From positions 1 through 12,941 of the forward strand of contig CAYZPB010000027.1 of NCBI GenBank assembly GCA_964480445.1: DNA of 12,941 nt, given 5' to 3'. The DNA is from CAYZPB01 sp964480445 (GTDB lineage: Bacteria; Bacillota; Bacilli; Tepidibacillales; Tepidibacillaceae). Below are positions 6,798 to 12,941 of this stretch, in pieces (the first letter of the stretch is position 1; each line of letters begins with the position of its first letter). The translations under genes and the position numbers were made by a program. A model generated the notes under the pieces. That model had not been told where the DNA came from and did not search any database. It was given only the letters and a program-made list of their open reading frames with translations.

Positions 6798-8069
6798 TTA
6801 TCTATATGTTATTCCACCATACTCCGCAACCAGCGCCAATTCATCTTCAATTCGCAGAAGCTGATTATATTTAGCAACTCGGTCTGTCCGCGATGGTGCG
6901 CCTGTTTTAATCTGACCAGCATTAACCGCAACAGCTAGGTCGGCAATAAATGTATCCTCAGTCTCACCCGAGCGGTGTGAAATTACTATTGTGTAACCAG
7001 CTCTTTTAGCCATTTCGATTGCATCGAGAGTTTCGGTCAGCGTGCCTATCTGGTTAACTTTGATCAGAATAGAATTTGCTGTGCCAGTTGCGATTCCTTT
7101 CGCTAAACGTTCAGTGTTGGTTACAAATAGGTCGTCGCCAACTAATTGGACACGATCTCCCAACCGCTCAGTCATCAGCTTCCAACCTTCCCAATCATCT
7201 TCCGCTAAGCCATCCTCAATCGAAATAATCGGATACTTACTGATTAGCTTTTCGTAATAATCGATGAGCTGCTCAGTTGTTTTTTCGACTCCCTCGCCAG
7301 CGAGTACATACTTATCATCACGATAGAATTCAGTAGCTGCCACATCAAGTGCAAGATAAACTTCCTCGCCTGCTTTATAGCCGGCTTGTTCAATCGCCTC
7401 TAGAATTGTAATAATCGCCTCTTCGTTTGACGCAAGATTCGGCGCAAAACCACCCTCATCTCCAACCGAGGTGTTTAGTCCCTTTGCCTGCAAAACAGCT
7501 TTTAAATTATGGAAAATTTCCGCGCCCATTCTTAGAGCTTCTGCAAAGTTTTCTGCACCAACCGGCATAATCATAAATTCTTGGATATCAACATTATTGT
7601 CGGCGTGCTCGCCACCATTTAAAATGTTCATCATCGGTATCGGCAATGTCTTTGCATTAACGCCACCAAGATAAACATAAAGTGGCAACCCCAGTGCCTC
7701 GGCAGATGCTCGAGCTACTGCCATTGATACACCAAGAATAGCGTTCGCCCCAATTCGCTCTTTATTCGGCGTGCCATCCAACTCTAACAAAAATTGATCG
7801 ATTCCCAACTGGTCAAGTGCGTCGAAATCGATAAGCTCGCTCGCAATAATTTCATTAACATTTGTCACCGCTTGCAATACTCCCTTACCAAGATAACGCG
7901 ACTCATCACCGTCACGCAGCTCTACTGCCTCATGCGCACCTGTCGATGCACCTGAAGGAACGATTGCTCGTCCAACTACTCCTGATTCAAGAACAACTTC
8001 TACCTCAACAGTTGGATTACCACGAGAATCAAGCACCTCACGTGCATATAAATCAGAAATAATTGTCAC
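6798..8069 (-). CDS. eno: Enolase (phosphopyruvate hydratase)
   Basis: Enolase converts 2-phosphoglycerate to phosphoenolpyruvate with Mg2+. The product is 423 residues, slightly shorter than the usual 428-432, because the C-terminus stops at Y-G-G-I-T-Y-R. Key residues are present: S-G-A-S-T-G loop (39-44), His155 in NGGEHADNN, Glu164, Glu205 in GDEGGFAPN, metal ligands Asp242, Glu285 (SIEDG) and Asp312 (GDDLFVTN), Lys337 (LIKVNQIGT), His365-Arg366-Ser367 (SHRSGETED) and Lys388. Start: both candidate starts are GTG. The one at 8078 lies only one base after its SD. The one at 8069 has TAAGGGG at a normal distance (8 bases) and yields MTIISDLYAREVLDSRG, which matches the family N-terminus, so I prefer it. 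It lies 40 bases after gpmI and 12 before acnA, and may have an additional promoter of its own. Confidence 0.97.
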   Translation of the reverse strand: MTIISDLYAREVLDSRGNPTVEVEVVLESGVVGRAIVPSGASTGAHEAVELRDGDESRYLGKGVLQAVTNVNEIIASELIDFDALDQLGIDQFLLELDGTPNKERIGANAILGVSMAVARASAEALGLPLYVYLGGVNAKTLPIPMMNILNGGEHADNNVDIQEFMIMPVGAENFAEALRMGAEIFHNLKAVLQAKGLNTSVGDEGGFAPNLASNEEAIITILEAIEQAGYKAGEEVYLALDVAATEFYRDDKYVLAGEGVEKTTEQLIDYYEKLISKYPIISIEDGLAEDDWEGWKLMTERLGDRVQLVGDDLFVTNTERLAKGIATGTANSILIKVNQIGTLTETLDAIEMAKRAGYTIVISHRSGETEDTFIADLAVAVNAGQIKTGAPSRTDRVAKYNQLLRIEDELALVAEYGGITYR

Positions 8070-8103
8070 CCTTACCACCCCTTAAGTTATTTTGTTATAA
8101 TCT

Positions 8104-8112
8104 ATTATATCA
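8104..8112 (-). promoter_or_regulatory. possible internal promoter for eno-acnA (extended -10)
   Basis: Minus-strand TGA-TATAAT is a perfect extended -10 that begins at the gpmI stop codon (TGA). It is part of a palindrome, TATAAT-AG-ATTATA (8109-8096). No good -35 is present 17 bases upstream, but extended -10 promoters can work without one. The expected start near 8097 gives a leader of about 28 bases to the eno GTG. Confidence 0.4.
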
Positions 8113-9669
8113 CTTATTTATTAGCGACTTCCCACTCATTTCGCTAGGCTGTGCAATGTTTAATAAATCAAGTATGGTTGGTGCAATATCTGCCAAAGCG
8201 CCGCCGTCACACAATTCCAACCCCGCTTCCGTAATAATTAATGGTACCGGGTTGGTTGAATGTGCTGTAACTGGAGCTCCTGTCTCATCCTCTACCAGCT
8301 CTGCATTGCCGTGGTCCGCTGTTATCAGCGCAAGCCCACCTAACTCTTTTATATAATCTACGATAAATCCCACATTGGCATCAACTGCCTCGACCGCCTT
8401 AATCGTCTCCGCTATCTTTCCAGTGTGTCCCACCATATCACAATTTGCATAGTTCAAAATAATTACATCGTAGCTAGTATTGTCTAATTCCTCTTTCAGA
8501 GCAGCCGTCACCTGATAGGCACTCATCTCTGGTTGTAGGTCGTAGGTGGCAACTTTTGGTGAAGGAATCAAAATGCGTTCCTCGCCTTCATAGCGTAGCT
8601 CGCGCCCGCCATTAAAAAAGTAGGTAACGTGCGGGTACTTTTCTGTTTCGGCAATCCGCAGCTGCTTTAATCCCTGATTCTGCAGAACCTCCCCCAAAGT
8701 ATTAACTATATCCACCGACTGATAAGCAACCTCGACTGCTAAATCGACACTATATTGCGTCATAGACACATAATAAATATTACCCGGGAAATCAGGGCTT
8801 GCGTCTGTCTTATTTAAACCACGCTCAAAAGCTGTAAAGTTTTGTTCAGTAAAGGCGCGAGTCAGCTGAATTGCCCGATCAGGCCGGAAATTAAAAAAGA
8901 TAATCGCATCGCGATCTTTTATCGTGCTAATCGCTTTCCCTGCTGTATCAACCACAATAATCGGTTTGATAAATTCATCATATTCCCCACGCTCATAGGC
9001 GCCTTTAACGGCAGCGACTGGATCAGTCGTTCGCTCACCTTCGCCATGCACAAGAGCACGATAAGCTCTCTCCACGCGTTCCCAGCGATTATCACGATCC
9101 ATCGCGTAGTAGCGGCCCATCACTGTTGCCAGTTTGCCCACGCCGATTTCTGTCAACTTCTGTTCTAGCTCTTGCAAGTAGCCGACTCCACTATCTGGCG
9201 CCACATCGCGACCATCAAGAAAAGCATGGACATATACATTGGTCAGACCAGTTTTTTTTGCCAGTTCTAACAAGGCATATAAATGACTATTATGACTGTG
9301 GACACCGCCATCAGAGAGTAGACCATAGAGATGAAGCTGCTGCTTATTCGCCTGTGCATACTGCATAGCATTTTGCAGCACCTCGTTCTCGCCAAAAGTT
9401 CCTGTTGCAATTGCTTGCGTAATGCGCGTTAAATCTTGGTAAACTACTCGCCCAGCACCAAGATTAAGGTGCCCGACCTCAGAGTTACCCATTTGCCCTT
9501 CCGGCAGCCCAACAGCTAGCCCACTAGCCGCAAGCTCTGTCTGCGGATACTGGGCATAGAAGCGATCAAGATTAGGTGCCTGCGCTTGTTTAACCGCATT
9601 ACCGAAACTTTCCTCCCGCAATCCATAACCATCCATGATAACTAGCAGCAATGGTTTCCTATTTTTCAT
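8110..9669 (-). CDS. gpmI: 2,3-bisphosphoglycerate-independent phosphoglycerate mutase
   Basis: This Mn2+-dependent mutase interconverts 3- and 2-phosphoglycerate through a phosphoserine intermediate. At 519 residues it is full length. The two-domain alkaline-phosphatase-like fold is indicated by Asp13 (IMDGYG) and the catalytic Ser63 in GQMGNSEVGH. It continues with the substrate-binding inserted domain: HSHNSH at 124-129, HAFLDGRD at 148-155, GRYYAMDRDNRW at 185-196 and FFNFRPDR at 258-265. The second metal-site set follows: Asp411 and His415 (NCDMVGHTG), Asp452-His453 (ADHGNAE) and His470 (TAHSTNPVP). The ATG at 9669 has GAGGTG five bases upstream. It follows tpiA by 20 bases and is the expected member between tpiA and eno in a Bacillus-type glycolytic operon. 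The phosphatase-like enzyme is unrelated in fold to the cofactor-dependent GpmA. Confidence 0.98.
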   Translation of the reverse strand: MKNRKPLLLVIMDGYGLREESFGNAVKQAQAPNLDRFYAQYPQTELAASGLAVGLPEGQMGNSEVGHLNLGAGRVVYQDLTRITQAIATGTFGENEVLQNAMQYAQANKQQLHLYGLLSDGGVHSHNSHLYALLELAKKTGLTNVYVHAFLDGRDVAPDSGVGYLQELEQKLTEIGVGKLATVMGRYYAMDRDNRWERVERAYRALVHGEGERTTDPVAAVKGAYERGEYDEFIKPIIVVDTAGKAISTIKDRDAIIFFNFRPDRAIQLTRAFTEQNFTAFERGLNKTDASPDFPGNIYYVSMTQYSVDLAVEVAYQSVDIVNTLGEVLQNQGLKQLRIAETEKYPHVTYFFNGGRELRYEGEERILIPSPKVATYDLQPEMSAYQVTAALKEELDNTSYDVIILNYANCDMVGHTGKIAETIKAVEAVDANVGFIVDYIKELGGLALITADHGNAELVEDETGAPVTAHSTNPVPLIITEAGLELCDGGALADIAPTILDLLNIAQPSEMSGKSLINK

Positions 9670-9689
9670 CGGTACACCTCTTATCTAAA

Positions 9690-10463
9690 CTAGCTCTTCA
9701 TATATTTATCTAATCCATCAACCGTTCGCAAAATCTCAACAAAATTATCAGGATCTAAGCTTGCGCCGCCAACCAAGGCGCCATCGATCTCTGGCTCTGC
9801 CATAAAGTCTGCAATATTTGCCGCATCAACACTTCCGCCATATAAAATCCGGACCTGCTCAGCAGTCTCCTCACCATAAAGTTGTTCCAGTTGCTGACGA
9901 ATTATACCGATTACAGCATTCGCAGCCTCAGGTGTTGCAGCCTTTCCCGTTCCAATCGCCCAGACCGGTTCGTAGGCGATAATACTAGCAGCAATCTCCT
10001 CTGGCTTTAGATCCTCTAGTGCTTCCTCAAGTTGCTCAGTAACTATAACTGTAGTTTTTCCTGCTATGTACTCATTTTCATTTTCGCCGACGCAAAGAAT
10101 CGGTGTGATGCCCACATCATGAGCCAACCGCATTTTACGCAGCAACATCTGATCAGACTCCTTAAAGATTGCGCGCCGTTCAGAGTGCCCAATTATTACA
10201 TATTCTACTGCCAGCTCTTGAAGCATTAAAGGACTGATTTCGCCAGTCACCGCACCTTCTAACCGACAGCACATATTCTGTGCCCCAATCCGAACCACTA
10301 ACGGATCTTTTTGTTCGTAGAGTATGTGCAAGTTAGTATATGGTGGACAGAGAACAGACTCGACCATTTCAAAGGTCGAATCTCCTAAGCTAGCTAGATA
10401 ATCGCGTGTCTCCTCCATGTTTTTATGCATCTTCCAGTTGGCAACTATAATTGGTTTTCTCAT
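9690..10463 (-). CDS. tpiA: Triosephosphate isomerase
   Basis: TIM interconverts dihydroxyacetone phosphate and glyceraldehyde 3-phosphate. The 257-residue product shows the TIM-barrel signature residues: Asn9 and Lys11 in ANWKMHKN, His93 in VIIGHSERR, catalytic Glu165 in AYEPVWAIGTGKAATP (with the mobile loop 6 directly after), and the phosphate-binding ILYGGSV (206-212) and GALVGGASL (228-236). It is a few residues longer than most bacterial enzymes because of a short C-terminal extension. The ATG at 10463 comes 4 bases after the pgk stop, and its SD (AAGGATGG) lies in the last pgk codons, so translation is likely coupled. Confidence 0.98.
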   Translation of the reverse strand: MRKPIIVANWKMHKNMEETRDYLASLGDSTFEMVESVLCPPYTNLHILYEQKDPLVVRIGAQNMCCRLEGAVTGEISPLMLQELAVEYVIIGHSERRAIFKESDQMLLRKMRLAHDVGITPILCVGENENEYIAGKTTVIVTEQLEEALEDLKPEEIAASIIAYEPVWAIGTGKAATPEAANAVIGIIRQQLEQLYGEETAEQVRILYGGSVDAANIADFMAEPEIDGALVGGASLDPDNFVEILRTVDGLDKYMKS

Positions 10464-10467
10464 CTAA

Positions 10468-11679
10468 TCATCCATCCTTACTTCCAACTAAGTCAGGTAA
10501 TTTATCATCAAGTGCGGCAACCGCTGGTAGTTCCTTACCCTGAGCTACGTCAAGCGAAGCACCGCCGCCTGTTGAAATATGTGTAATGTTTTCCACAACA
10601 CCAGCCTTTTTAAGTGCTGCTAAGGAGTCCCCACCACCGACGATTGTGGCTCCACAGGAATTGGCTACAGCCTGCGCAATCTGCACAGTCCCTGCCGAAA
10701 ACTGCTCGATCTCAAATAGCCCCATCGGCCCATTCCAAATAATCAATTTGGCACAGGCTATCGCCATTGTGTATTGGGCAATTGTTTCTGGCCCGATATC
10801 TAAGGCATAGGCATCCTCTGGTATACTGTCAATTGGCACAACCCAAGCAACTGCGTTTTCCGAAATCTCGCGGGCTACAACCACGTCAACTGGCATCATC
10901 AACTTAACTCCCATCTGTGCTGCTTGAAAAATTAGCATTTGTGCTAATTCGATTTTATCCTCTTCGAGAATTGATTTGCCAACCTCATGACCCATAGCTT
11001 TGATAAAGTTATTAGCCAAACCACCACCGATCAGAATGTTATCCGCTCGATCGAGTAGGTTGCTGATTACTTCTATTTTGTCCTTCGCTTTTGCACCGCC
11101 GATAATTGCAGTGTAGGGATGCTTTGGATTTATTAAATACTTACCAAGAACTTCCATCTCCTTAAGCATTAAAAGACCAGCTACAGCTGGCAAAAATTTG
11201 GCGATACCCGCAGTCGAAGCATGTTCTCGATGTGCAGTACCAAAAGCGTCATCTACATAAATGTCAGCTAAGTCTGCAAACTCTTTTGCAAGAGTCAAGT
11301 CATTCGCTTCCTCACCTTTATGGAAGCGTACATTTTCAAGCAAAATAATATCGCCCTTTTTCATCTGTTCTACTGCCTTCTTAACATCAATACCTGTTGA
11401 TTCTTTTAAGCTAAGTACTGGTATGCCAATCAATTCTGCTAACCGGTCCCCAACTATCTTAAGACGTAAACTTTCGTCGACCTCACCATTCGGTCTACCA
11501 CGATGACTAGCTAGAATCACCATCCCACCACTGTCCACTATATGCCTAATCGTTGGTAGTGCCTCAATAATTCTCGTGTCATCACTTATCGTTCCATTAT
11601 AAACCGGTACATTGAAGTCTACTCTGCAAAACACTCTTTTACCATCCAAGTCCACATCAAGTATTGACTTTTTCTCCAA
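10468..11679 (-). CDS. pgk: Phosphoglycerate kinase
   Basis: PGK transfers phosphate from 1,3-bisphosphoglycerate to ADP, the first ATP-producing step of lower glycolysis. The product is 403 residues. N-domain substrate residues are visible: CRVDFNVP at 18-25, SHRGRPNG at 58-65, LLENVRFHKGEE at 113-124, and AFGTAHREHAST at 145-156. The C-domain nucleotide site shows GGAKAKDKI at 194-202, LIGGGLANNF at 216-225, LDIGPETI at 293-300, WNGPMGLFE at 315-323, IVGGGDSLAAL at 346-356 and ISTGGGASLD at 368-377. The start is TTG (11679-11677), preceded by GGGAGG with an 8-base spacer; the resulting MEKKSILDVDLDGKRVFCRVDF aligns with the family start. It is the promoter-proximal gene of the operon; cggR and gapA, which usually precede it, are not in the window. 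Confidence 0.98.
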   Translation of the reverse strand: MEKKSILDVDLDGKRVFCRVDFNVPVYNGTISDDTRIIEALPTIRHIVDSGGMVILASHRGRPNGEVDESLRLKIVGDRLAELIGIPVLSLKESTGIDVKKAVEQMKKGDIILLENVRFHKGEEANDLTLAKEFADLADIYVDDAFGTAHREHASTAGIAKFLPAVAGLLMLKEMEVLGKYLINPKHPYTAIIGGAKAKDKIEVISNLLDRADNILIGGGLANNFIKAMGHEVGKSILEEDKIELAQMLIFQAAQMGVKLMMPVDVVVAREISENAVAWVVPIDSIPEDAYALDIGPETIAQYTMAIACAKLIIWNGPMGLFEIEQFSAGTVQIAQAVANSCGATIVGGGDSLAALKKAGVVENITHISTGGGASLDVAQGKELPAVAALDDKLPDLVGSKDG

Positions 11680-11737
11680 AGAAACAGCCTCCCATCCATC
11701 TCATTCACACATCTTATATTTTCAAACTCTATTTTCT

Positions 11738-11765
11738 CTTATATTCTAACATGAATCTGCCTCAA
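11738..11765 (-). promoter_or_regulatory. promoter candidate for the pgk-tpiA-gpmI-eno-acnA operon
   Basis: Minus-strand TTGAGG (11765-11760), a 16-base spacer and TATAAG (11743-11738). An alternative overlapping -10 is TAGAAT with TGT before it (11751-11743). The expected start lies near 11731, giving a leader of about 50 bases before the TTG start. I saw no clear CggR operator or catabolite-responsive element here. Confidence 0.45.
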
Positions 11766-11809
11766 CTTCCTTATCAAAGTATAGATATTTTATGAAATTG
11801 CAAGATATT

Positions 11810-11818
11810 TGTTATAAT
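11810..11818 (+). promoter_or_regulatory. second, upstream extended -10 element before tRNA-Arg
   Basis: Plus-strand TGT-TATAAT is a perfect extended -10. No good -35 lies 17 bases upstream. It would start transcription near 11825, about 65 bases before the tRNA, and may be an additional promoter for the tRNA. Confidence 0.35.
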
Positions 11819-11849
11819 TAAGTTAAAGCAGTCCATCTAAGTAGGCTAC

Positions 11850-11878
11850 TTGCTAAACGCGACGACCGAATGTATAAT
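11850..11878 (+). promoter_or_regulatory. tRNA-Arg promoter
   Basis: TTGCTA (11850-11855), an exact 17-base spacer and a perfect TATAAT (11873-11878). The predicted start near 11885 leaves a leader of only about 7 bases before the mature tRNA 5' end, as expected for a tRNA gene. Confidence 0.65.
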
Positions 11879-11891
11879 TTAGTATTAGTAT

Positions 11892-11969
11892 GCGCCCGTA
11901 GCTCAGTGGATAGAGCACTGGTTTCCGGAACCAGGTTTGTCGGGGGTTCGAATCCCTTCGGGCGTACCA
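11892..11969 (+). tRNA. tRNA-Arg, anticodon CCG
   Basis: The cloverleaf can be folded by hand. Acceptor stem GCGCCCG pairs with CGGGCGT (one G-U at the end), D arm GCTC-AGTGGATA-GAGC, anticodon arm CTGGT-TTCCGGA-ACCAG with CCG at 34-36 (reads CGG, arginine), and T arm GGGGG-TTCGAAT-CCCTT with two G-U pairs. An encoded A-CCA end follows. The variable region is seven bases (GTTTGTC), two more than usual for a class I tRNA. Its own promoter is upstream. A tRNA-Arg gene beside clpP is, from memory, also found in Bacillus. No hairpin terminator is seen between it and clpP, so read-through into clpP is possible. Confidence 0.95.
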
Positions 11970-11991
11970 CTTTATAATTTACATTTCATGC

Positions 11992-12008
11992 TTTGACCTT
12001 TTCTGACT
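11992..12008 (-). promoter_or_regulatory. CtsR operator of clpP
   Basis: The minus strand reads AGTCAGA-AAA-GGTCAAA, which matches the CtsR heptad direct repeat (RGTCAAA-NAN-RGTCAAA) at every defined position except one (A to G in the first heptad). It overlaps the clpP -35 box, so a bound repressor would block RNA polymerase. CtsR represses clpP and other clp genes in Bacillota and is released at high temperature. No ctsR gene is in the window. Confidence 0.75.
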
Positions 12009-12021
12009 AATCGATTATAAT
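11993..12021 (+). promoter_or_regulatory. clpP promoter (sigma-A type)
   Basis: TTGACC (11993-11998), a 17-base spacer and a perfect TATAAT (12016-12021). The predicted start near 12028 gives a leader of about 60 bases to the clpP ATG. The -35 lies within the CtsR operator. Confidence 0.8.
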
Positions 12022-12086
12022 TTATAGTATAGTAACTATAAAAATGGTATTCTAAGAATAGATTAATTCAAGGAGGAGAATAATTT

Positions 12087-12686
12087 ATGAGCTATTATGT
12101 ACCAATGGTAGTAGAACAAACAAATCGTGGCGAACGTGCTTATGATATTTATTCGCGCCTATTAAAGGATCGCGTTATTTTTATTGGAAGTCCGGTTGAC
12201 GACAGCGTTGCAAACGTTATCATTGCACAGCTACTTTTCTTAGCTGCTGAGGACCCTGATAAAGACATTAGTCTTTATATCAATAGTCCTGGCGGTTCAA
12301 TTACTGCAGGAATGGCAATTTATGACACCATTCAATATATTCGCCCAGATGTTTCAACGATTGCAATCGGAATGGCTGCATCAATGGGTGCCTTTCTATT
12401 AGCTGCTGGAACTAAGGGTAAAAGATTTGCACTGCCAAACAGCGAAATCATGATTCACCAACCTTTAGGCGGCGCACAAGGACAAGCGAGCGACATTCAA
12501 ATTCACGCCAAAAGGATTTTGGAAATGCGTGATAAGCTGAACGAAATTCTTTCAGAGCGAACAGGTCAACCAGTTACAAAAATTGCAGTCGATACTGATC
12601 GTGATAATTTCTTATCCGCAGAAGAAGCGAAAGCCTATGGTATTATCGATAACATCATCACTTCTGCACCAAAGGCAAATAAGTAA
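12087..12686 (+). CDS. clpP: ATP-dependent Clp protease proteolytic subunit ClpP
   Basis: ClpP is the serine peptidase that forms a 14-subunit barrel and degrades proteins fed by ClpC, ClpX or ClpE in the cytoplasm. The 199-residue product is standard length. The catalytic triad is intact: Ser99 in GMAASMGAFLL, His124 in MIHQPLGG, Asp173 in DTDRDNF. The oxyanion-site SPGGSITAGMAIYD (67-80) and the handle-helix sequence GQASDIQIHAKRIL are also present. The N-terminus MSYYVPMVVEQTNRGERAYDIYSRLL is the typical form with very little propeptide. The ATG at 12087 has AAGGAGGAG (12070-12078) eight bases upstream, the best SD in the window. It stands alone, divergent from the glycolytic operon and convergent with the cysK-like gene; only 36 AT-rich bases separate it from that gene, with no clear terminator. 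Expression is probably stress-induced through the CtsR site. Confidence 0.98.
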   Translation: MSYYVPMVVEQTNRGERAYDIYSRLLKDRVIFIGSPVDDSVANVIIAQLLFLAAEDPDKDISLYINSPGGSITAGMAIYDTIQYIRPDVSTIAIGMAASMGAFLLAAGTKGKRFALPNSEIMIHQPLGGAQGQASDIQIHAKRILEMRDKLNEILSERTGQPVTKIAVDTDRDNFLSAEEAKAYGIIDNIITSAPKANK

Positions 12687-12722
12687 TTTAAAAGAGGGAA
12701 ACTTCAAATTTAAACTTTAAAA

Positions 12723-12941
12723 TTATAAATCTTTATAAAGCGGCGTGCTAAGATAGCGTTCGCCACCGGAAGCGGCAATCGTGACAACACGTTTGCCGCT
12801 TCCTAATCTTTGCGCAATTTTCGAAGCGGCAAAGATTGTTGCACCACTTGAAATTCCAACAAGAATACCTTCAGTCCGCGCCAATTTTCGCGCAGTATGA
12901 TAGGCCTGCTCTGTTGTCACAAGCAGCAATTCATCATAGAT
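12723..12941 (-). CDS. cysK: cysteine synthase (O-acetylserine sulfhydrylase), C-terminal part only
   Basis: The last 72 codons of a PLP-dependent enzyme that makes cysteine from O-acetylserine and sulfide. The frame runs off the right edge: the codons before the apparent TTG start at 12929 read I-Y-D-E, continuing the family's D-E-x-x-x-V segment, so that TTG is an internal leucine codon. Family motifs visible are GILVGISSGATIFAA (residues numbered within the fragment at about 25-39), which contributes to the PLP/substrate site, and the C-terminal GERYLST followed by a short end (P-L-Y-K-D-L). The usual P-D-[ST]-G-E-R motif reads A-S-G-G-E-R here. CysK and CysM are hard to separate on this fragment; GISSGA plus GERYLST favours CysK. 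Confidence 0.85.
   Translation of the reverse strand: MYDELLLVTTEQAYHTARKLARTEGILVGISSGATIFAASKIAQRLGSGKRVVTIAASGGERYLSTPLYKDL

Noticed and set aside
8070..8078. Enolase start at the GTG at 8078
   Set aside because: Its SD would be only one base away; the GTG at 8069 has proper spacing and gives the family-typical N-terminus.
8842..9168. 108-codon plus-strand open frame inside gpmI
   Set aside because: Antisense to conserved mutase sequence with no family features; a shadow frame.
11680..11820. CggR operator or cre site before pgk
   Set aside because: I found no sequence close enough to either consensus to claim.
11892..11991. tRNA-Arg as an integration site for a mobile element
   Set aside because: No integrase and no repeat of the tRNA 3' end was seen; the next gene is core clpP with its own promoter.
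12687..12722. Bidirectional terminator between clpP and cysK
   Set aside because: The region is AT-rich with partial palindromes (around AAATTT) but no GC-containing stem followed by a T-run.
12927..12929. TTG start of a 68-residue protein at the right edge
   Set aside because: The frame continues to the window end with cysteine-synthase-like codons, so this is an internal leucine of a truncated gene.

Overview
This window looks like a chromosomal housekeeping segment of a low-to-moderate-GC member of the Bacillota (Firmicutes). The evidence is strong AGGAGG-like Shine-Dalgarno (SD) sites, sigma-A type promoters, GTG and TTG starts, a CtsR-type operator in front of clpP, and close resemblance of the enolase, PGK and ClpP proteins to the Bacillus forms. 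I cannot name the genus.

Layout. Almost everything left of about 11.7 kb is transcribed leftwards (minus strand). Read in that direction, the order is pgk, tpiA, gpmI, eno, acnA, a small lipoprotein gene, secG, rnr, smpB, and then the first codons of an exported or membrane protein cut by the left edge. To the right, divergently transcribed, are a tRNA-Arg(CCG) gene and clpP. At the far right, facing clpP, is the 3' end of a cysteine synthase gene (cysK-like).

Function. pgk-tpiA-gpmI-eno is the triose part of glycolysis, from 1,3-bisphosphoglycerate to phosphoenolpyruvate plus triose-phosphate isomerisation. The genes are 4 to about 40 bases apart with no terminator between them, so they very likely form one operon. 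The usual first genes, cggR and gapA, are absent from this window and pgk is promoter-proximal. Aconitase follows eno after 12 bases, so a TCA-cycle gene appears appended to the glycolytic operon. The lipoprotein gene follows aconitase after 40 bases and has a run of nine G exactly where its SD should be.

secG has a convincing promoter of its own and a hairpin terminator behind it. rnr and smpB overlap by four bases and encode partners of RNA and ribosome quality control: RNase R, and the tmRNA-binding protein SmpB. The tmRNA gene itself is not in the window.

clpP has a near-consensus promoter (TTGACC, 17-base spacer, TATAAT) whose -35 box lies inside a CtsR-like operator, so it is probably a heat- and protein-stress-inducible single gene.

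I found no mobile element, CRISPR array, phage gene or obviously new multi-gene system. The points most worth a second look are the G9 tract, the placement of acnA, and the palindromic promoter-like element in front of eno.
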